Source: Methylophaga sp.
GTDB lineage: Bacteria; Pseudomonadota; Gammaproteobacteria; Nitrosococcales; Methylophagaceae
NCBI RefSeq assembly: GCF_009711715.1
Contig: NZ_VENF01000005.1
Coordinates: 124,001 to 188,000, forward strand
Length of the DNA: 64,000 nt
Reading direction: 5' to 3'
Shown here: positions 53,826 to 63,416 of the stretch, in pieces
Layout: each line of letters opens with the position of its first letter
How positions within the stretch are numbered: position 1 is the first letter of the stretch
Made by a program: the position numbers and the translations under genes
The notes under the pieces: generated by a model
Seen by the model: only the letters and a program-made list of their open reading frames with translations
What the model was told of the DNA's origin: nothing
Databases searched by the model: none

Positions 53826-56624
53826 CTAGAGCAGTACATTTTTTGACTGGCCGCCACCGTAACTGTAGAACTGCATCGGTTCACCACCCGGTGTGATTTT
53901 GACCGCGCAATACTTGAATTCGGGGATCTTGGCAGCGGGATCCAATGCCGGATTAGACAGTTTATTAACCGCGGCTTCGTAATAGCAGAAAGCCATAAAC
54001 ACTGCCCCGGTCGGTACGCCCATATCGGCACGTGCAATCACCGAAACACTGCCACGGCGAGTGGAAAGGGTAATCAGTTCCCCCGGTTTTACCCCCATTT
54101 CGTCCAGTGTAATCGGGTTTACTGTCGCCACAGCTTCAGGCTCCAGGGCATCCAGCACATTGGAGCGACGGGTCATAGAACCGGTATGCCAGTGTTCCAG
54201 CATCCGGCCGGTAATCAGCACAAAAGGATACTCGTCATCCGGTCTTTCATCCGGCGGTATGATATCCGCCGGCACGAATTTGCCACGACCTGTCTGAGTC
54301 GGGAAAGCGCGGGTGAAAATCACCGGATCGCCTGGGTCGCCCTCTTCCAGGCAGGGGTAAACGACACCACTGTCACGTTCCAGACGCTCCCAGGTAATAC
54401 CCGCCATAGACGGTACCGCTTTGCGAATTTCAGCGAACACATCTGCCGGCCCGTTATAATGCCAGTCAAGCCCCATACGGTTGGCAATTTCCTGGATAAT
54501 CCACAGATCCTGACGTGCATCACCCGGCGGATCAATAGCTTGACGGCCAAGCTGTACCCAACGGTCTGTATTGGTGAAGGTACCGGTTTTTTCCGGGAAG
54601 GCGGAAGCCGGCAGAACCACGTCGGCGAGGTAAGCCGTTTCAGTCAGGAACAGATCCTGAACCACAAGATGTTTGAGCTCTGACAGCGCCTGACGGGCAT
54701 GATTTACATCAGGGTCCGACATCGCCGGGTTTTCCCCCATGATATACATACCATGCAATTTACCGGCATGAATCGCATCCATGATTTCCACGACAGTCAA
54801 ACCGGCTTTGTCGCTGATTTCACCGTTCCAGAGCTGCTGCATGTTCTCACGCGCAGCCTTGTCTTCAACACGGAAATAATCCGGCAGGCACATCGGGATC
54901 AGGCCCATATCCGAGGCCCCCTGCACGTTATTCTGACCACGCAGCGGATGCAGACCTGTACCGGGTCGACCGATCTGACCGGTCATCAGCGCCAGGGAAA
55001 TCAGGCAGCGGGCATTATCCGTACCATGTACGTGCTGGGAAACGCCCATACCCCACAGGATCATCGAGGCTCTGGATTTGGCGTAAAGCCTTGCCACTTC
55101 ACGAAGGGTTTCTGCAGGAATACCACAGATCGACTCCATCAGTTCCGGTGTGTATTTTTCCAGATGTTTCTTCATCGCTTCAAAACCATCGGTTCTTTCA
55201 GCGATAAATTTCTCATCTACCAGCCCTTCCTCAACGATGGTATGCATCATCGCATTCAGCATCGGCACATCCGAGCCTGGCTTGAACTGGAGGTGATAGG
55301 CGGCCTCACGGCTGAGCTCGGTGCCCCGCGGATCCAACAGCACAAGCTTGGTACCCTCCCGTACGGCGTTTTTCATCCAGGTCGCACCGACCGGGTGGTT
55401 GACGGTTGGATTGGCGCCAATCAATACAATCAATTCCGCTTTTTCAACATCGGCGACCGGATTCGACACCGCACCGGAGCCGAGCGTCTCCAACAGCGCC
55501 ACAACTGAAGAGGCATGACACAGACGGGTACAGTGATCGACATTATTGGTTTTGAAACCGACCCGGATCAGTTTCTGGAACAGGTAGGCTTCTTCGTTAC
55601 TACCCTTGGCACTGCCGAAACCGGCCAGCGCCTGCGGGCCGTCATTTTCGCGAATATCTACCAGACCCTGGGCCGCGCGTTCCAGCGCTTCTTCCCAAGT
55701 CGCTTCGCGGAAGACCTTATTGATATCGTTCGGGTCCATTTCAAAATCGGGAGACTTGGGCGCATCGTCACGGCGAATCAGCGGCTTGGTGATCCGGTGC
55801 GGATGGTGCACATAGTCAAAACCATATCGGCCTTTGACACAGAGACGACCATGGTTGGCGGGGCCATCCCGGCCCTCGACATGGAGGATCTTGTTGTTCT
55901 TGATGTTGTATGTGAGCTGACAACCAACACCACAATAGGGACAGACCGAATCTACTTTCCGATCCGGCTCTACCATCGCCACATCATTCGCTGGCATCAG
56001 GGCCCCGGTCGGGCAGGCCTGTACACACTCACCACAGGCAACACAGGAGCTTTCTCCCATCGGATCATCAAGATCAAATACGATTTCGGTATGATGACCG
56101 CGCATTGCAAGACCGATAACATCATTATTCTGTTCATCGCGGCAGGCGCGGACACAACGTGTGCATTGAATACAGGCATCCATATTGACGGCAATCGCCG
56201 GATGCGAGAGATCGGATGTTGGCTGTTCCCGTGGTTTGAAGCGCGGTGTACTGATTTCCAGCTTGCCGGCCCAGTAATCGAGTTCAGAATGCAACGTATG
56301 CGGTTGCTCAGAGACATCTGATTTGAGTAGTTCCAGCACCATTTTCTGTGATTTCAGTGCCCGCTCGCTCTGTGACTCAACCTTCATGCCTTCCGACGGA
56401 TAACGGCAGCATGACGGCGCCAGCACACGCTCGCCATCAATCTCGACCATACAGGCACGACAGTTGCCGTCCTGCCCCTGACCTTCTGAATAGCATAGGT
56501 GTGGAATTTCAACACCATGGCGCTGCGCTGCCAGCAGAATAGTTTCGCCCTCTTCGGCGAAGATCTTCTTGCCATTAAGATCGAAGGCAATCAGTTCGCT
56601 TTCAATTTCCGGGTTGATAGCCAT
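53826..56624 (-). CDS. fdh1A: NAD-dependent formate dehydrogenase, catalytic alpha subunit
   Basis: 932 residues, cytoplasmic molybdopterin enzyme oxidising formate to CO2. Residues 10-90 are an N-terminal 2Fe-2S domain (HLCYSEGQGQDGNCRAC), then a His-Cys segment, two 4Fe-4S clusters (CIQCTRCVRACR, CVACGECVQACPTG), and the Mo-bis-PGD domain with CPYCGVGC (near 240). The active-site residue is Cys in TRLCHASSVV, not selenocysteine. The C-terminal MopB domain is complete. Overlaps the beta-subunit stop by one base. Confidence 0.95.
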   Translation of the reverse strand: MAINPEIESELIAFDLNGKKIFAEEGETILLAAQRHGVEIPHLCYSEGQGQDGNCRACMVEIDGERVLAPSCCRYPSEGMKVESQSERALKSQKMVLELLKSDVSEQPHTLHSELDYWAGKLEISTPRFKPREQPTSDLSHPAIAVNMDACIQCTRCVRACRDEQNNDVIGLAMRGHHTEIVFDLDDPMGESSCVACGECVQACPTGALMPANDVAMVEPDRKVDSVCPYCGVGCQLTYNIKNNKILHVEGRDGPANHGRLCVKGRYGFDYVHHPHRITKPLIRRDDAPKSPDFEMDPNDINKVFREATWEEALERAAQGLVDIRENDGPQALAGFGSAKGSNEEAYLFQKLIRVGFKTNNVDHCTRLCHASSVVALLETLGSGAVSNPVADVEKAELIVLIGANPTVNHPVGATWMKNAVREGTKLVLLDPRGTELSREAAYHLQFKPGSDVPMLNAMMHTIVEEGLVDEKFIAERTDGFEAMKKHLEKYTPELMESICGIPAETLREVARLYAKSRASMILWGMGVSQHVHGTDNARCLISLALMTGQIGRPGTGLHPLRGQNNVQGASDMGLIPMCLPDYFRVEDKAARENMQQLWNGEISDKAGLTVVEIMDAIHAGKLHGMYIMGENPAMSDPDVNHARQALSELKHLVVQDLFLTETAYLADVVLPASAFPEKTGTFTNTDRWVQLGRQAIDPPGDARQDLWIIQEIANRMGLDWHYNGPADVFAEIRKAVPSMAGITWERLERDSGVVYPCLEEGDPGDPVIFTRAFPTQTGRGKFVPADIIPPDERPDDEYPFVLITGRMLEHWHTGSMTRRSNVLDALEPEAVATVNPITLDEMGVKPGELITLSTRRGSVSVIARADMGVPTGAVFMAFCYYEAAVNKLSNPALDPAAKIPEFKYCAVKITPGGEPMQFYSYGGGQSKNVLL

Positions 56625-58321
56625 TATTTCAACTCCTCAGGGAAGTACTTAATCACGCAGCGCAATGGATTGGGGGCTGCCTGGCCGAGACCACAAATGG
56701 AGGCATCCACCATCACTTGTGATAACTCTTCCAGTAAGTTCTGATCCCACTGTTTTTCTTTCATTAAGGTCACAGCTTTCGCTGTACCCACGCGGCAAGG
56801 TGTGCACTGACCGCAGGATTCATCTTCAAAAAACTTCATCGCATTCACCGCCAGATCGCGCGCCTTATCCTGGTCAGAGAAGACCACGACCGCGGCAGAA
56901 CCGATGAAACAGCCATATTCGTTCAGTGTGTCGAAATCGAGCGGAATATCGCCCATTGAGGCGGGCAGCATGCCGCCCGAAGCACCACCCGGGAAATAAC
57001 CATAAAATTCATGGCCTTCCTGCATGCCGCCGCAGTATTCATCAATCAGTTCACGCATAGTGATACCAGCCGGTGCCAGATGCACACCAGGTTTGTTGAC
57101 GCGGCCACTGACCGAGAAAGAACGCAGGCCTTTACGACCATGGCGGCCATGGTCAGTCAGACACTGCGGGCCTTTTTCCAGAATATCACGGACCCAGTAC
57201 AGCGATTCCATATTGTGTTCCAGTGTCGGTCTGCCGAACAGTCCGACCTGGGCTACATAAGGCGGCCGCAGACGCGGCATGCCGCGCTTGCCTTCAATCG
57301 ATTCGATCATCGCCGATTCTTCACCGCAGATATAGGCACCCGCTCCGCGACGCAGATAAAGCTTGGGCATATTGGCGACCGGCGGATTGGCCACCAGCTT
57401 GGCTATCTCGACTTCCATCATCTCGCGGATGGCGGCATATTCATCGCGCAGATAGATGTAGATTTCATCAATACCCACCGCCCAGGCGGCTATCAGGCTG
57501 CCTTCCAGGAAGCAGTGTGGATCACGATCAAGGAAATATTTGTCTTTGAACGTACCGGGTTCACCTTCGTCAATATTGACTGCCATCAACTTGGGCGCTG
57601 GCTGATCCCGCACGATGCGCCATTTGCGGCCGACCGGGAAACCGGCACCGCCAAGACCACGCAGGCCGGAATCATCCATGGTATCGAGCACTTTCTCGAC
57701 ATCATAATGACCTTCCACGCACAGTCGGTAGGTATTGTAACCACCCTGTTCAACATATTGTTCAAAGCGAATCGGATCGATGGCTTCGGGACGGGTCTGG
57801 TTCTGTTCAACCCGTTCGGTTACACGGGCCGTATCGGCGTTTTCAACAGGATGCATACCTACCACGGCAACCGGCGCTTTATCGCAGCGGCCAATACAAG
57901 GCACACGCTGGACGCGAACATCACTGCCCAGGCCCTGTTCCAGAGAATCAATCAATTCATTAGCGCCCAGCATTTCGCAGGTCATTGAGTCGCAGACACG
58001 AACGGTTAAAGCCGGTGGCGGTGTCTGGTCTTCTTTAATCACATCGAAATGATGATAGAAGGTAGCGACTTCATAGACTTCGGCCCGGGACAGTTTCATT
58101 TCATAAGCCAGCGCCACCAGATGGGGGGCTGAAATGTATTTATAGCTGTCCTGAATTTTGTGCAGATGCTCAATGAGCAGATCTTTGCGGCGGGGTTCAT
58201 CCCCCAGTAATGCCTGGACTTCAGCCAAGGCTTTGGGATCGACTTGCCTGCCTTTATTGACAGCCCGCGGCAATTTAAGCTCTTTGCCCAGCTTTTGAGC
58301 ACTGATTTGCTGCCCACTCAT
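56624..58321 (-). CDS. fdh1B: NAD-dependent formate dehydrogenase beta subunit, NuoE-NuoF fusion
   Basis: 565 residues. Residues 1-170 are NuoE-like with 2Fe-2S ligands CDSMTC and CIGRC (near 112-150). Residues 185-565 are NuoF-like: FMN loop GLGGAGFPVGRKW, NADH site ICGEESAMIESIEGKRGMPRLRPP and 4Fe-4S ligands CGQCTPC plus a later Cys in SICGLG. The fusion is the arrangement of Fdh1B in Methylorubrum extorquens, where it passes electrons from formate to NAD+. Starts the two-gene operon with the alpha subunit downstream. Confidence 0.94.
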   Translation of the reverse strand: MSGQQISAQKLGKELKLPRAVNKGRQVDPKALAEVQALLGDEPRRKDLLIEHLHKIQDSYKYISAPHLVALAYEMKLSRAEVYEVATFYHHFDVIKEDQTPPPALTVRVCDSMTCEMLGANELIDSLEQGLGSDVRVQRVPCIGRCDKAPVAVVGMHPVENADTARVTERVEQNQTRPEAIDPIRFEQYVEQGGYNTYRLCVEGHYDVEKVLDTMDDSGLRGLGGAGFPVGRKWRIVRDQPAPKLMAVNIDEGEPGTFKDKYFLDRDPHCFLEGSLIAAWAVGIDEIYIYLRDEYAAIREMMEVEIAKLVANPPVANMPKLYLRRGAGAYICGEESAMIESIEGKRGMPRLRPPYVAQVGLFGRPTLEHNMESLYWVRDILEKGPQCLTDHGRHGRKGLRSFSVSGRVNKPGVHLAPAGITMRELIDEYCGGMQEGHEFYGYFPGGASGGMLPASMGDIPLDFDTLNEYGCFIGSAAVVVFSDQDKARDLAVNAMKFFEDESCGQCTPCRVGTAKAVTLMKEKQWDQNLLEELSQVMVDASICGLGQAAPNPLRCVIKYFPEELK

Positions 58322-58556
58322 GTAAAAAGGCCTCTCTCTGAATCTTTTATGCCATCGTTGGCTTTAGTTGTAGTTAAACAGACAAAAATTAGCATGGCTA
58401 AGTTTTGCTGTGAAGCTGCATTGGCGGCATAACTGTCCGTAAAACAGTCATTTGTCTTTTTTTGGTGCAGACAGGCACTGATTTAAGTACCAAAATCATA
58501 CATTTTTCCGGCTAAATGCTTCGCAATGCGCCAACTTCAACCTAGGGGTTTTTATA

Positions 58557-58572
58557 AGTCATTGAAATGACT
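58557..58572. promoter_or_regulatory. Palindrome AGTCATT-GA-AATGACT
   Basis: Perfect seven-base arms in the region upstream of the NAD-dependent operon. Size and spacing fit a dimeric repressor or activator site; no regulator is identified. Confidence 0.4.
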
Positions 58573-58583
58573 AAAAAGTAGTA

Positions 58584-58602
58584 GTCCGCTCAGAAAGCGG
58601 AC
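58584..58602. terminator. Hairpin GTCCGCT-CAGAA-AGCGGAC
   Basis: Perfect seven-base stem, followed on the minus strand after seven bases by TTTTT. It could end the transcript of the upstream fdh operon. Confidence 0.45.
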
Positions 58603-58627
58603 AAAAAATTGATTTCTTTAGAGAAAT

Positions 58628-58690
58628 AATTTGCTCAAAAGTGCATAAATGGTTGTTGACAACCAAAAATTATGCACTTTTGCGCAAATT
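58628..58690. repeat. Long two-part inverted repeat at the end of the cytochrome gene
   Basis: Arms 58628-58648 and 58670-58690 (21 bases, one mismatch: AATTTGC-T/G-CAAAAGTGCATAA type) enclose a second perfect dyad GGTTGT-TG-ACAACC (58651-58664). The right arm contains the stop codon of the cytochrome subunit gene. Likely a strong RNA hairpin limiting read-through or protecting the 3' end; a cruciform or protein site is possible. Confidence 0.6.
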
Positions 58691-59709
58691 TATTCTGACG
58701 AACGGGGGGAATCGGTATTTTTTTCGCGCATCTCCTGCAACCAGAGATCGTGGTGCTGTTCAGCCCAGGCGACATCAACCTGGCCGGTAGTCATGCCTTC
58801 CAACGCTCCTTCCGTGCCGATAGTACCAATGTAGATGTGGCCAAAGGAGAAGGCAATCAGCAACAATGCGGTAGTGAGGTGAATCACATGCGCCAGTTGA
58901 ATCACCTGACGCTCCTGGCCGAAATTGGGAAAATCCAGCACCAGGCCGGAGAAACAGAGTGCTAAACCGGCGGTTGCCAAAGCCCAATACCAGACTTTTT
59001 CGCCACCATTCATACGGCCGGCAGACGGATGTTTATCCCCAACCATGCCGCCATAGGCTTTAAACCACTCCAGGTCGACCTTATTGAAAAAGTTATGCCT
59101 GAAAAATTTCACCAGGATCGCAAACAGCGCAATCATAAAAACCGGGCCCAGTGTGTTGTGCACAAACTTGGCGCCTACGGCATATAGTGAAAAGCCGGGA
59201 TAGCCGAGCAGCGGAATGAGAACCGCACGACCATAGAGAATACTGAGACCAGTTATGGTCAGCAGGATAAACAGAATCGCCGTCGTCCAGTGCAGCCGGC
59301 GTTCATTGAGCGTCCAGCGTTCGACGGTTTCGCCGGTGCGTGGATGGGTCAGTTCCACCCGGCCACGCATGATGTAAAACGCCATAATCACCAGCAGCAC
59401 AAAGCCCAGAAACCAACTGCCATAAGTGGCCATCGGGCCGTTGCGAACCTGCCGCCAGGTTTCTCCCGAGCCCTGAATCAGTTCATTGGCCTCCTGACCG
59501 GTGACTGCGGTGTAACCTTCGTTGCCTTGTCGCACCTGTCGCCAGGTATCAGCGCGCGGATTGGTCGGTTCCGCTGATTGTTGCTGAGACTCATTCAATC
59601 CGGTAACGATATAGCCGCTCATTGGCAACAAAACGATGACGAGCAAAATAAAAATACCGCTCCAGAGCATCATTTTCTTGCGTTTGTTCAGCGAGTCTGC
59701 CACTGCCAT
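58690..59709 (-). CDS. fdh3C: Formate dehydrogenase cytochrome b gamma subunit
   Basis: 339 residues from ATG at 59709, chosen because GGAGG lies four bases upstream; an in-frame start 117 bases earlier lies in the preceding gene. A first membrane helix (MLWSGIFILLVIVLLPMSGYIV) is followed by a periplasmic segment with two TWRQVRxG repeats, then four core helices of the cytochrome b556 fold with heme-ligand His (ERRLHWTTAILF, KFVHNTLGP, HVIHLTTALLLIAFSFGHIYIG). It anchors the exported enzyme and passes electrons to quinone. Confidence 0.92.
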   Translation of the reverse strand: MAVADSLNKRKKMMLWSGIFILLVIVLLPMSGYIVTGLNESQQQSAEPTNPRADTWRQVRQGNEGYTAVTGQEANELIQGSGETWRQVRNGPMATYGSWFLGFVLLVIMAFYIMRGRVELTHPRTGETVERWTLNERRLHWTTAILFILLTITGLSILYGRAVLIPLLGYPGFSLYAVGAKFVHNTLGPVFMIALFAILVKFFRHNFFNKVDLEWFKAYGGMVGDKHPSAGRMNGGEKVWYWALATAGLALCFSGLVLDFPNFGQERQVIQLAHVIHLTTALLLIAFSFGHIYIGTIGTEGALEGMTTGQVDVAWAEQHHDLWLQEMREKNTDSPRSSE

Positions 59710-59719
59710 ATCGCCTCCG

Positions 59720-59899
59720 CTAGCGGTCGGTCTGAACTTGTTGGAACCGTTTTGCCAGAATATCCTCACGCGCCTCATAGGATTCAACATGACTGTCCGG
59801 CTTGCCCTTATAGACACCAGGCTCATGAATGGTCACATCAGTATCTTCATAGCAGGCACTGAGTCCGAACAAAACGATAAATGGAACGATATATTTCAT
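59720..59899 (-). CDS. 59-residue lipoprotein inside formate dehydrogenase operon
   Basis: A short frame too small for routine ORF lists. ATG at 59899 overlaps the beta-subunit stop by four bases (ATGA), and the stop TAG at 59722-59720 lies ten bases before the cytochrome ATG. The N-terminus MKYIVPFIVLFGLSAC is a clean lipoprotein signal (lipobox LSAC, Cys16). The short mature part (YEDTDVTIHEPGVYKGK...) is charged. Position and coupling argue for a real gene. A structural or maturation role for the exported dehydrogenase is inference. Confidence 0.8.
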   Translation of the reverse strand: MKYIVPFIVLFGLSACYEDTDVTIHEPGVYKGKPDSHVESYEAREDILAKRFQQVQTDR

Positions 59900-60489
59900 A
59901 GCTGTTCTTTGTAAGCAGTATCCCAGCCCCAGTTATCCGGGCGACCACCGCGGCGCACCACCCGGTTACGGAACAGGTCGGCAACAATATCGCCATCACC
60001 GGCCAGCAAGGCTTTGGTCGAGCACATCTCGGCGCAGAGTGGCAATTTTCCCTCGGCAAGGCGGTTACGACCATATTTGTCGAGTTCGGCCTGCGAGTTG
60101 TCTTCTTCCGGACCGCCGGCACAGAAAGTGCATTTATCCATCTTGCCGCGGGCACCGAAGGCGCCTTCCTGTGGATATTGCGGAGCGCCGAACGGGCAGG
60201 CATAGAAACAGTAGCCACAGCCAATGCAGATATCCTTGTCATGTAACACCACCCCTTCAGGTGTGGTGTAGAAACAATCTACCGGACAGACCGCCTGACA
60301 AGGCGCATCACTGCAATGCATGCAGGCCACCGATATCGATTTTTCATCGCCGTGATGACCATCATCAATGGTCACGACCCGGCGACGGTTAATGCCCCAG
60401 GGCACCTCATGCTCGTTTTTACAGGCAGTGACACAGGCGTTGCATTCGATACAACGTTCGGCATCACAGAGAAACTTCATTCGAGCCAT
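59896..60489 (-). CDS. fdh3B: Formate dehydrogenase iron-sulfur beta subunit
   Basis: 197 residues with four ferredoxin-type clusters: CIECNACVTACKNE, CMHCSDAPCQAVC, CIGCGYCFYACPFG and CTFC...CAEMC. Electron conduit from the catalytic subunit to the cytochrome. No C-terminal membrane helix is present, unlike E. coli FdoH, and no own signal peptide, so it is presumably carried across the membrane with the Tat-exported catalytic subunit. Confidence 0.94.
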   Translation of the reverse strand: MARMKFLCDAERCIECNACVTACKNEHEVPWGINRRRVVTIDDGHHGDEKSISVACMHCSDAPCQAVCPVDCFYTTPEGVVLHDKDICIGCGYCFYACPFGAPQYPQEGAFGARGKMDKCTFCAGGPEEDNSQAELDKYGRNRLAEGKLPLCAEMCSTKALLAGDGDIVADLFRNRVVRRGGRPDNWGWDTAYKEQL

Positions 60490-60505
60490 GATTTGACCTC
60501 TTTAC

Positions 60506-63409
60506 TTAAGCTGCTCTGACCCGACACAGCGAGACCTTAGTCTCCTGCATCATGGTCACGGAATCGTAGCCATAGGTGAAAACGACATTGCAGGATTCAC
60601 CCAGAATATGCGGATCGGTGCCTTCCGGATACTTGTCCCGCAACACCTCACCCTGGTAGTGGCCACCGAAATGGAACGGCATGAACACCGTACCGCGTTC
60701 CACCCGTTCAGTGACGAAGGCCATCACTTTAATCGAGCCGCCCTCAGGCCCATCGACCCAGACCATATCGCCGTGTTTGACATCGGCATTATTGGCATCG
60801 GCCGGATGGAGTTCGATAAACATGTCCTGCTGCAGTTCAGCCAGCCAGGGGTTGGAACGGGTTTCATCGCCGCCACCTTCATATTCCACCAGTCGTCCAC
60901 TGGTCATAATCAGCGGAAATTCCTGGCTGAAGTCCTTGGCCTGTATTGAACCATAGCGGGTGGGCAGACGATAAAAACTGCGTCGATCTTCATAGGTCGG
61001 ATACTTCTCAACCAGATCCCGACGGTTGGTGTACAGCGGTTCACGGTGAATCGGGACCGGATCCGGAAACTGCCAGACAATGGCTCTGGCCTTGGCGTTA
61101 CCATAGGGTGCGCAACCATGATTGATAACGACACGCTGTATCCCGCCTGACAGGTCGGTTTTCCAGTTCCTGCCCTCAGCTTCTTTTTGTTCTTCCGGCG
61201 TCAACTCATTCCACCAGCCCAATTCTTTAAGCATATCGGCAGTGAACTCGGGATAGCCGTCTTTAATCTCCGAGCCTTCGGTGTAAGAATCCTCGGCCAG
61301 CAGGTTGACGCCATCCCGTTCCACCCCGAAACGGGCGCGGAACGGCAGACCACCGTCTTTGACCGGTACCGAGGTGTCATAAAGAATCGGGCTGCCTGGA
61401 TGTTTCATCTCACCGGTCCCCCAGCAAGGCCACGGCAGACCATAATATTCACCATCACAGGGACCGCCCTGTGCCCGCAGAGTGGTTTTGTCAAAGGTAT
61501 GCAGATTCTCTGACTGCAGTTTCATGCGCTCCGGTGTCTGACCGGTATAACCCACTGTCCACATGCCACGGTTATATTCACGGGTAATGTCTTCAATCAG
61601 CGGTTCTTCACCGTTGACCTGAATGTGTTTGCAAAGCTTATCGGCAAAACCGAACTTCTTGGCAAACTTGTACATGATGGTGTGATCAGGCAATGACTCA
61701 AATAACGGGTCGATGATCTGATGTCGCCACTGTACCGACCGGTTGGAAGAAGTAACCGAACCATAGGTTTCAAACTGGGTACAGGCTGGCAGCAGGTAAA
61801 CACCATCAGTACGGTCATTCATAACAGCAGAGACGGTAGGATAGGGATCAATAATGACCAGCATATCCAGTTTTTCCATCGCCGCTTTCATTTCCGGACC
61901 GCGAGTCTGGCTATTGGGCGCATGACCCCAAAGCACCATGGCACGGATGATTTCGTTCTGGGCGATGTTTTCCTTATCTTCCAGCACCCCGTCTATCCAG
62001 CGGGAGACCGGAATACCGTTGGTATACATCGGCGACTGACCAGCGGTGGTAGGGCCCTCTTCACCCATACCGGCTTCCGGCTCATAAACATGCTGGTCAA
62101 AGCGGTTTTTGAGCCATTCGTAATCGATATCCCATACCCGGGCCCAGTGTTTCCAGGCCCCCTCAGTCAGCCCGTAATAGCCGGGAAGACTGTGTGACAA
62201 CACCCCGAAATCAGTCGCGCCCTGCACATTGTCATGGCCGCGGAAGATGTTGGTGCCGCCCCCGGAGACGCCCATATTTCCCAGCGCCAGCTGGAAGATA
62301 CAGTAAGCACGGGTGTTGTTGTTACCAATTGTGTGCTGGGTTCCGCCCATGCACCAGACAAAAGTACCCGGACGATGGTCGGCCATGGTTTTGGCAGCCT
62401 TGTAGACTTCTGCTTCCTTGGCGCCGGTGACCCGCTCAACTTCAGCCGGTGTCCATTTGGCCACCTCTTTGCGGATCTCGTCCATGCCGTAAACCCGCTG
62501 GCGGATAAATTCCTTGTCTTCCCAGCCGTTGCCGAAAATATGCCAGAGCATACCCCAGACAAACGGCACATCGGTGCCGGGACGAATGCGCACAAACTGG
62601 TCCGCATGCGCTGCGGTACGCGTCATCCGGGGATCCACAACAATCAGGGGCGCGCCGCGTTCCTTACCGCGGAAAATATGCTGCAGAGAGACCGGATGTG
62701 CTTCAGCCGGGTTGGCACCAATGATGAAAATGGCCTTGGCATTGTGAATATCATTGTAGGAGTTGGTCATTGCCCCGTAGCCCCAGGTGTTGGCTACGCC
62801 GGCTACCGTCGTGGAATGACAGATCCGTGCCTGGTGATCAACATTATTGGTACCCCACAGCGCGGCAAATTTACGGAACAGATAGGACTGTTCATTGGAG
62901 TATTTGGCACTGCCCAGCCAGTAGACTGAATCAGGGCCTGACTGCTCGCGGATAGCCAGCATGCGGTCACCGACTTCTTCAATCGCCTGTTCCCAGCTTA
63001 TCCGCTGCCATTTGCCATTCACTTTTTTCAGTGGATATTTGAGGCGTTTGTCACCGTGACCATGTTCACGGACCGAAGCGCCCTTGGCACAGTGAGCCCC
63101 CAGATTGAAAGGATGTTCAAAGCTGGGCTCCTGCCCGGTCCAGACCCCGTTCTGCACTTCAGCAATAACACCACAGCCGACACTGCAGTGGGTACAGACA
63201 CTGCGTTTCTTGGAAATTTCACCATCCGCGTAGCTGATACGTTGTTCTTCCGACGCCTCGGCTTTTTGCATCATGGCTGGCGGCAACATCGACATAAAAG
63301 CCGCACCGCCGGCAGCAATCCCCGAGCCCTTCAGAAAAGCACGGCGATTAACCCCGTTCGATTGAGGGGAAGAAACGGATTCTCGTTTAGTCAGTTTCAT
63401 AGCAGGCAC
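60506..63409 (-). CDS. fdh3A: Tat-exported formate dehydrogenase catalytic subunit
   Basis: 967 residues from GTG at 63409; ATG at 63400 is an equally plausible start. Tat signal NRRAFLKGSGIAAGG near residues 21-35. 4Fe-4S motif CTHCSVGCGV near 75, then Mo-bis-PGD fold. The active-site residue is Cys in ARICHSTTVAG, not selenocysteine. The product oxidises formate on the periplasmic side of the membrane. Matches the Fdh3-type enzyme known from Methylorubrum. Operon order: chaperone, Tat peptide, A, B, lipoprotein, C. Confidence 0.94.
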   Translation of the reverse strand: MPAMKLTKRESVSSPQSNGVNRRAFLKGSGIAAGGAAFMSMLPPAMMQKAEASEEQRISYADGEISKKRSVCTHCSVGCGVIAEVQNGVWTGQEPSFEHPFNLGAHCAKGASVREHGHGDKRLKYPLKKVNGKWQRISWEQAIEEVGDRMLAIREQSGPDSVYWLGSAKYSNEQSYLFRKFAALWGTNNVDHQARICHSTTVAGVANTWGYGAMTNSYNDIHNAKAIFIIGANPAEAHPVSLQHIFRGKERGAPLIVVDPRMTRTAAHADQFVRIRPGTDVPFVWGMLWHIFGNGWEDKEFIRQRVYGMDEIRKEVAKWTPAEVERVTGAKEAEVYKAAKTMADHRPGTFVWCMGGTQHTIGNNNTRAYCIFQLALGNMGVSGGGTNIFRGHDNVQGATDFGVLSHSLPGYYGLTEGAWKHWARVWDIDYEWLKNRFDQHVYEPEAGMGEEGPTTAGQSPMYTNGIPVSRWIDGVLEDKENIAQNEIIRAMVLWGHAPNSQTRGPEMKAAMEKLDMLVIIDPYPTVSAVMNDRTDGVYLLPACTQFETYGSVTSSNRSVQWRHQIIDPLFESLPDHTIMYKFAKKFGFADKLCKHIQVNGEEPLIEDITREYNRGMWTVGYTGQTPERMKLQSENLHTFDKTTLRAQGGPCDGEYYGLPWPCWGTGEMKHPGSPILYDTSVPVKDGGLPFRARFGVERDGVNLLAEDSYTEGSEIKDGYPEFTADMLKELGWWNELTPEEQKEAEGRNWKTDLSGGIQRVVINHGCAPYGNAKARAIVWQFPDPVPIHREPLYTNRRDLVEKYPTYEDRRSFYRLPTRYGSIQAKDFSQEFPLIMTSGRLVEYEGGGDETRSNPWLAELQQDMFIELHPADANNADVKHGDMVWVDGPEGGSIKVMAFVTERVERGTVFMPFHFGGHYQGEVLRDKYPEGTDPHILGESCNVVFTYGYDSVTMMQETKVSLCRVRAA

Positions 63410-63416
63410 TCAAGGC

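Larger units (their letters stand above)
58322..58689. other. Intergenic region between the two formate dehydrogenase operons
   Basis: About 370 AT-rich bases without a gene. It should hold the promoter of fdh1BA (minus strand) and the end of the upstream fdh operon. It contains three separate perfect or near-perfect dyads, listed separately. Confidence 0.6.

Noticed and set aside
55515..56321. Open frames opposite the formate dehydrogenase alpha gene
   Set aside because: Antisense shadows of a strongly conserved molybdoenzyme, with no motifs.
53826..63409. Selenocysteine (TGA) readthrough in the formate dehydrogenases
   Set aside because: Both active-site positions encode Cys (RLCHASS and ICHSTTV) and no in-frame TGA interrupts the genes.
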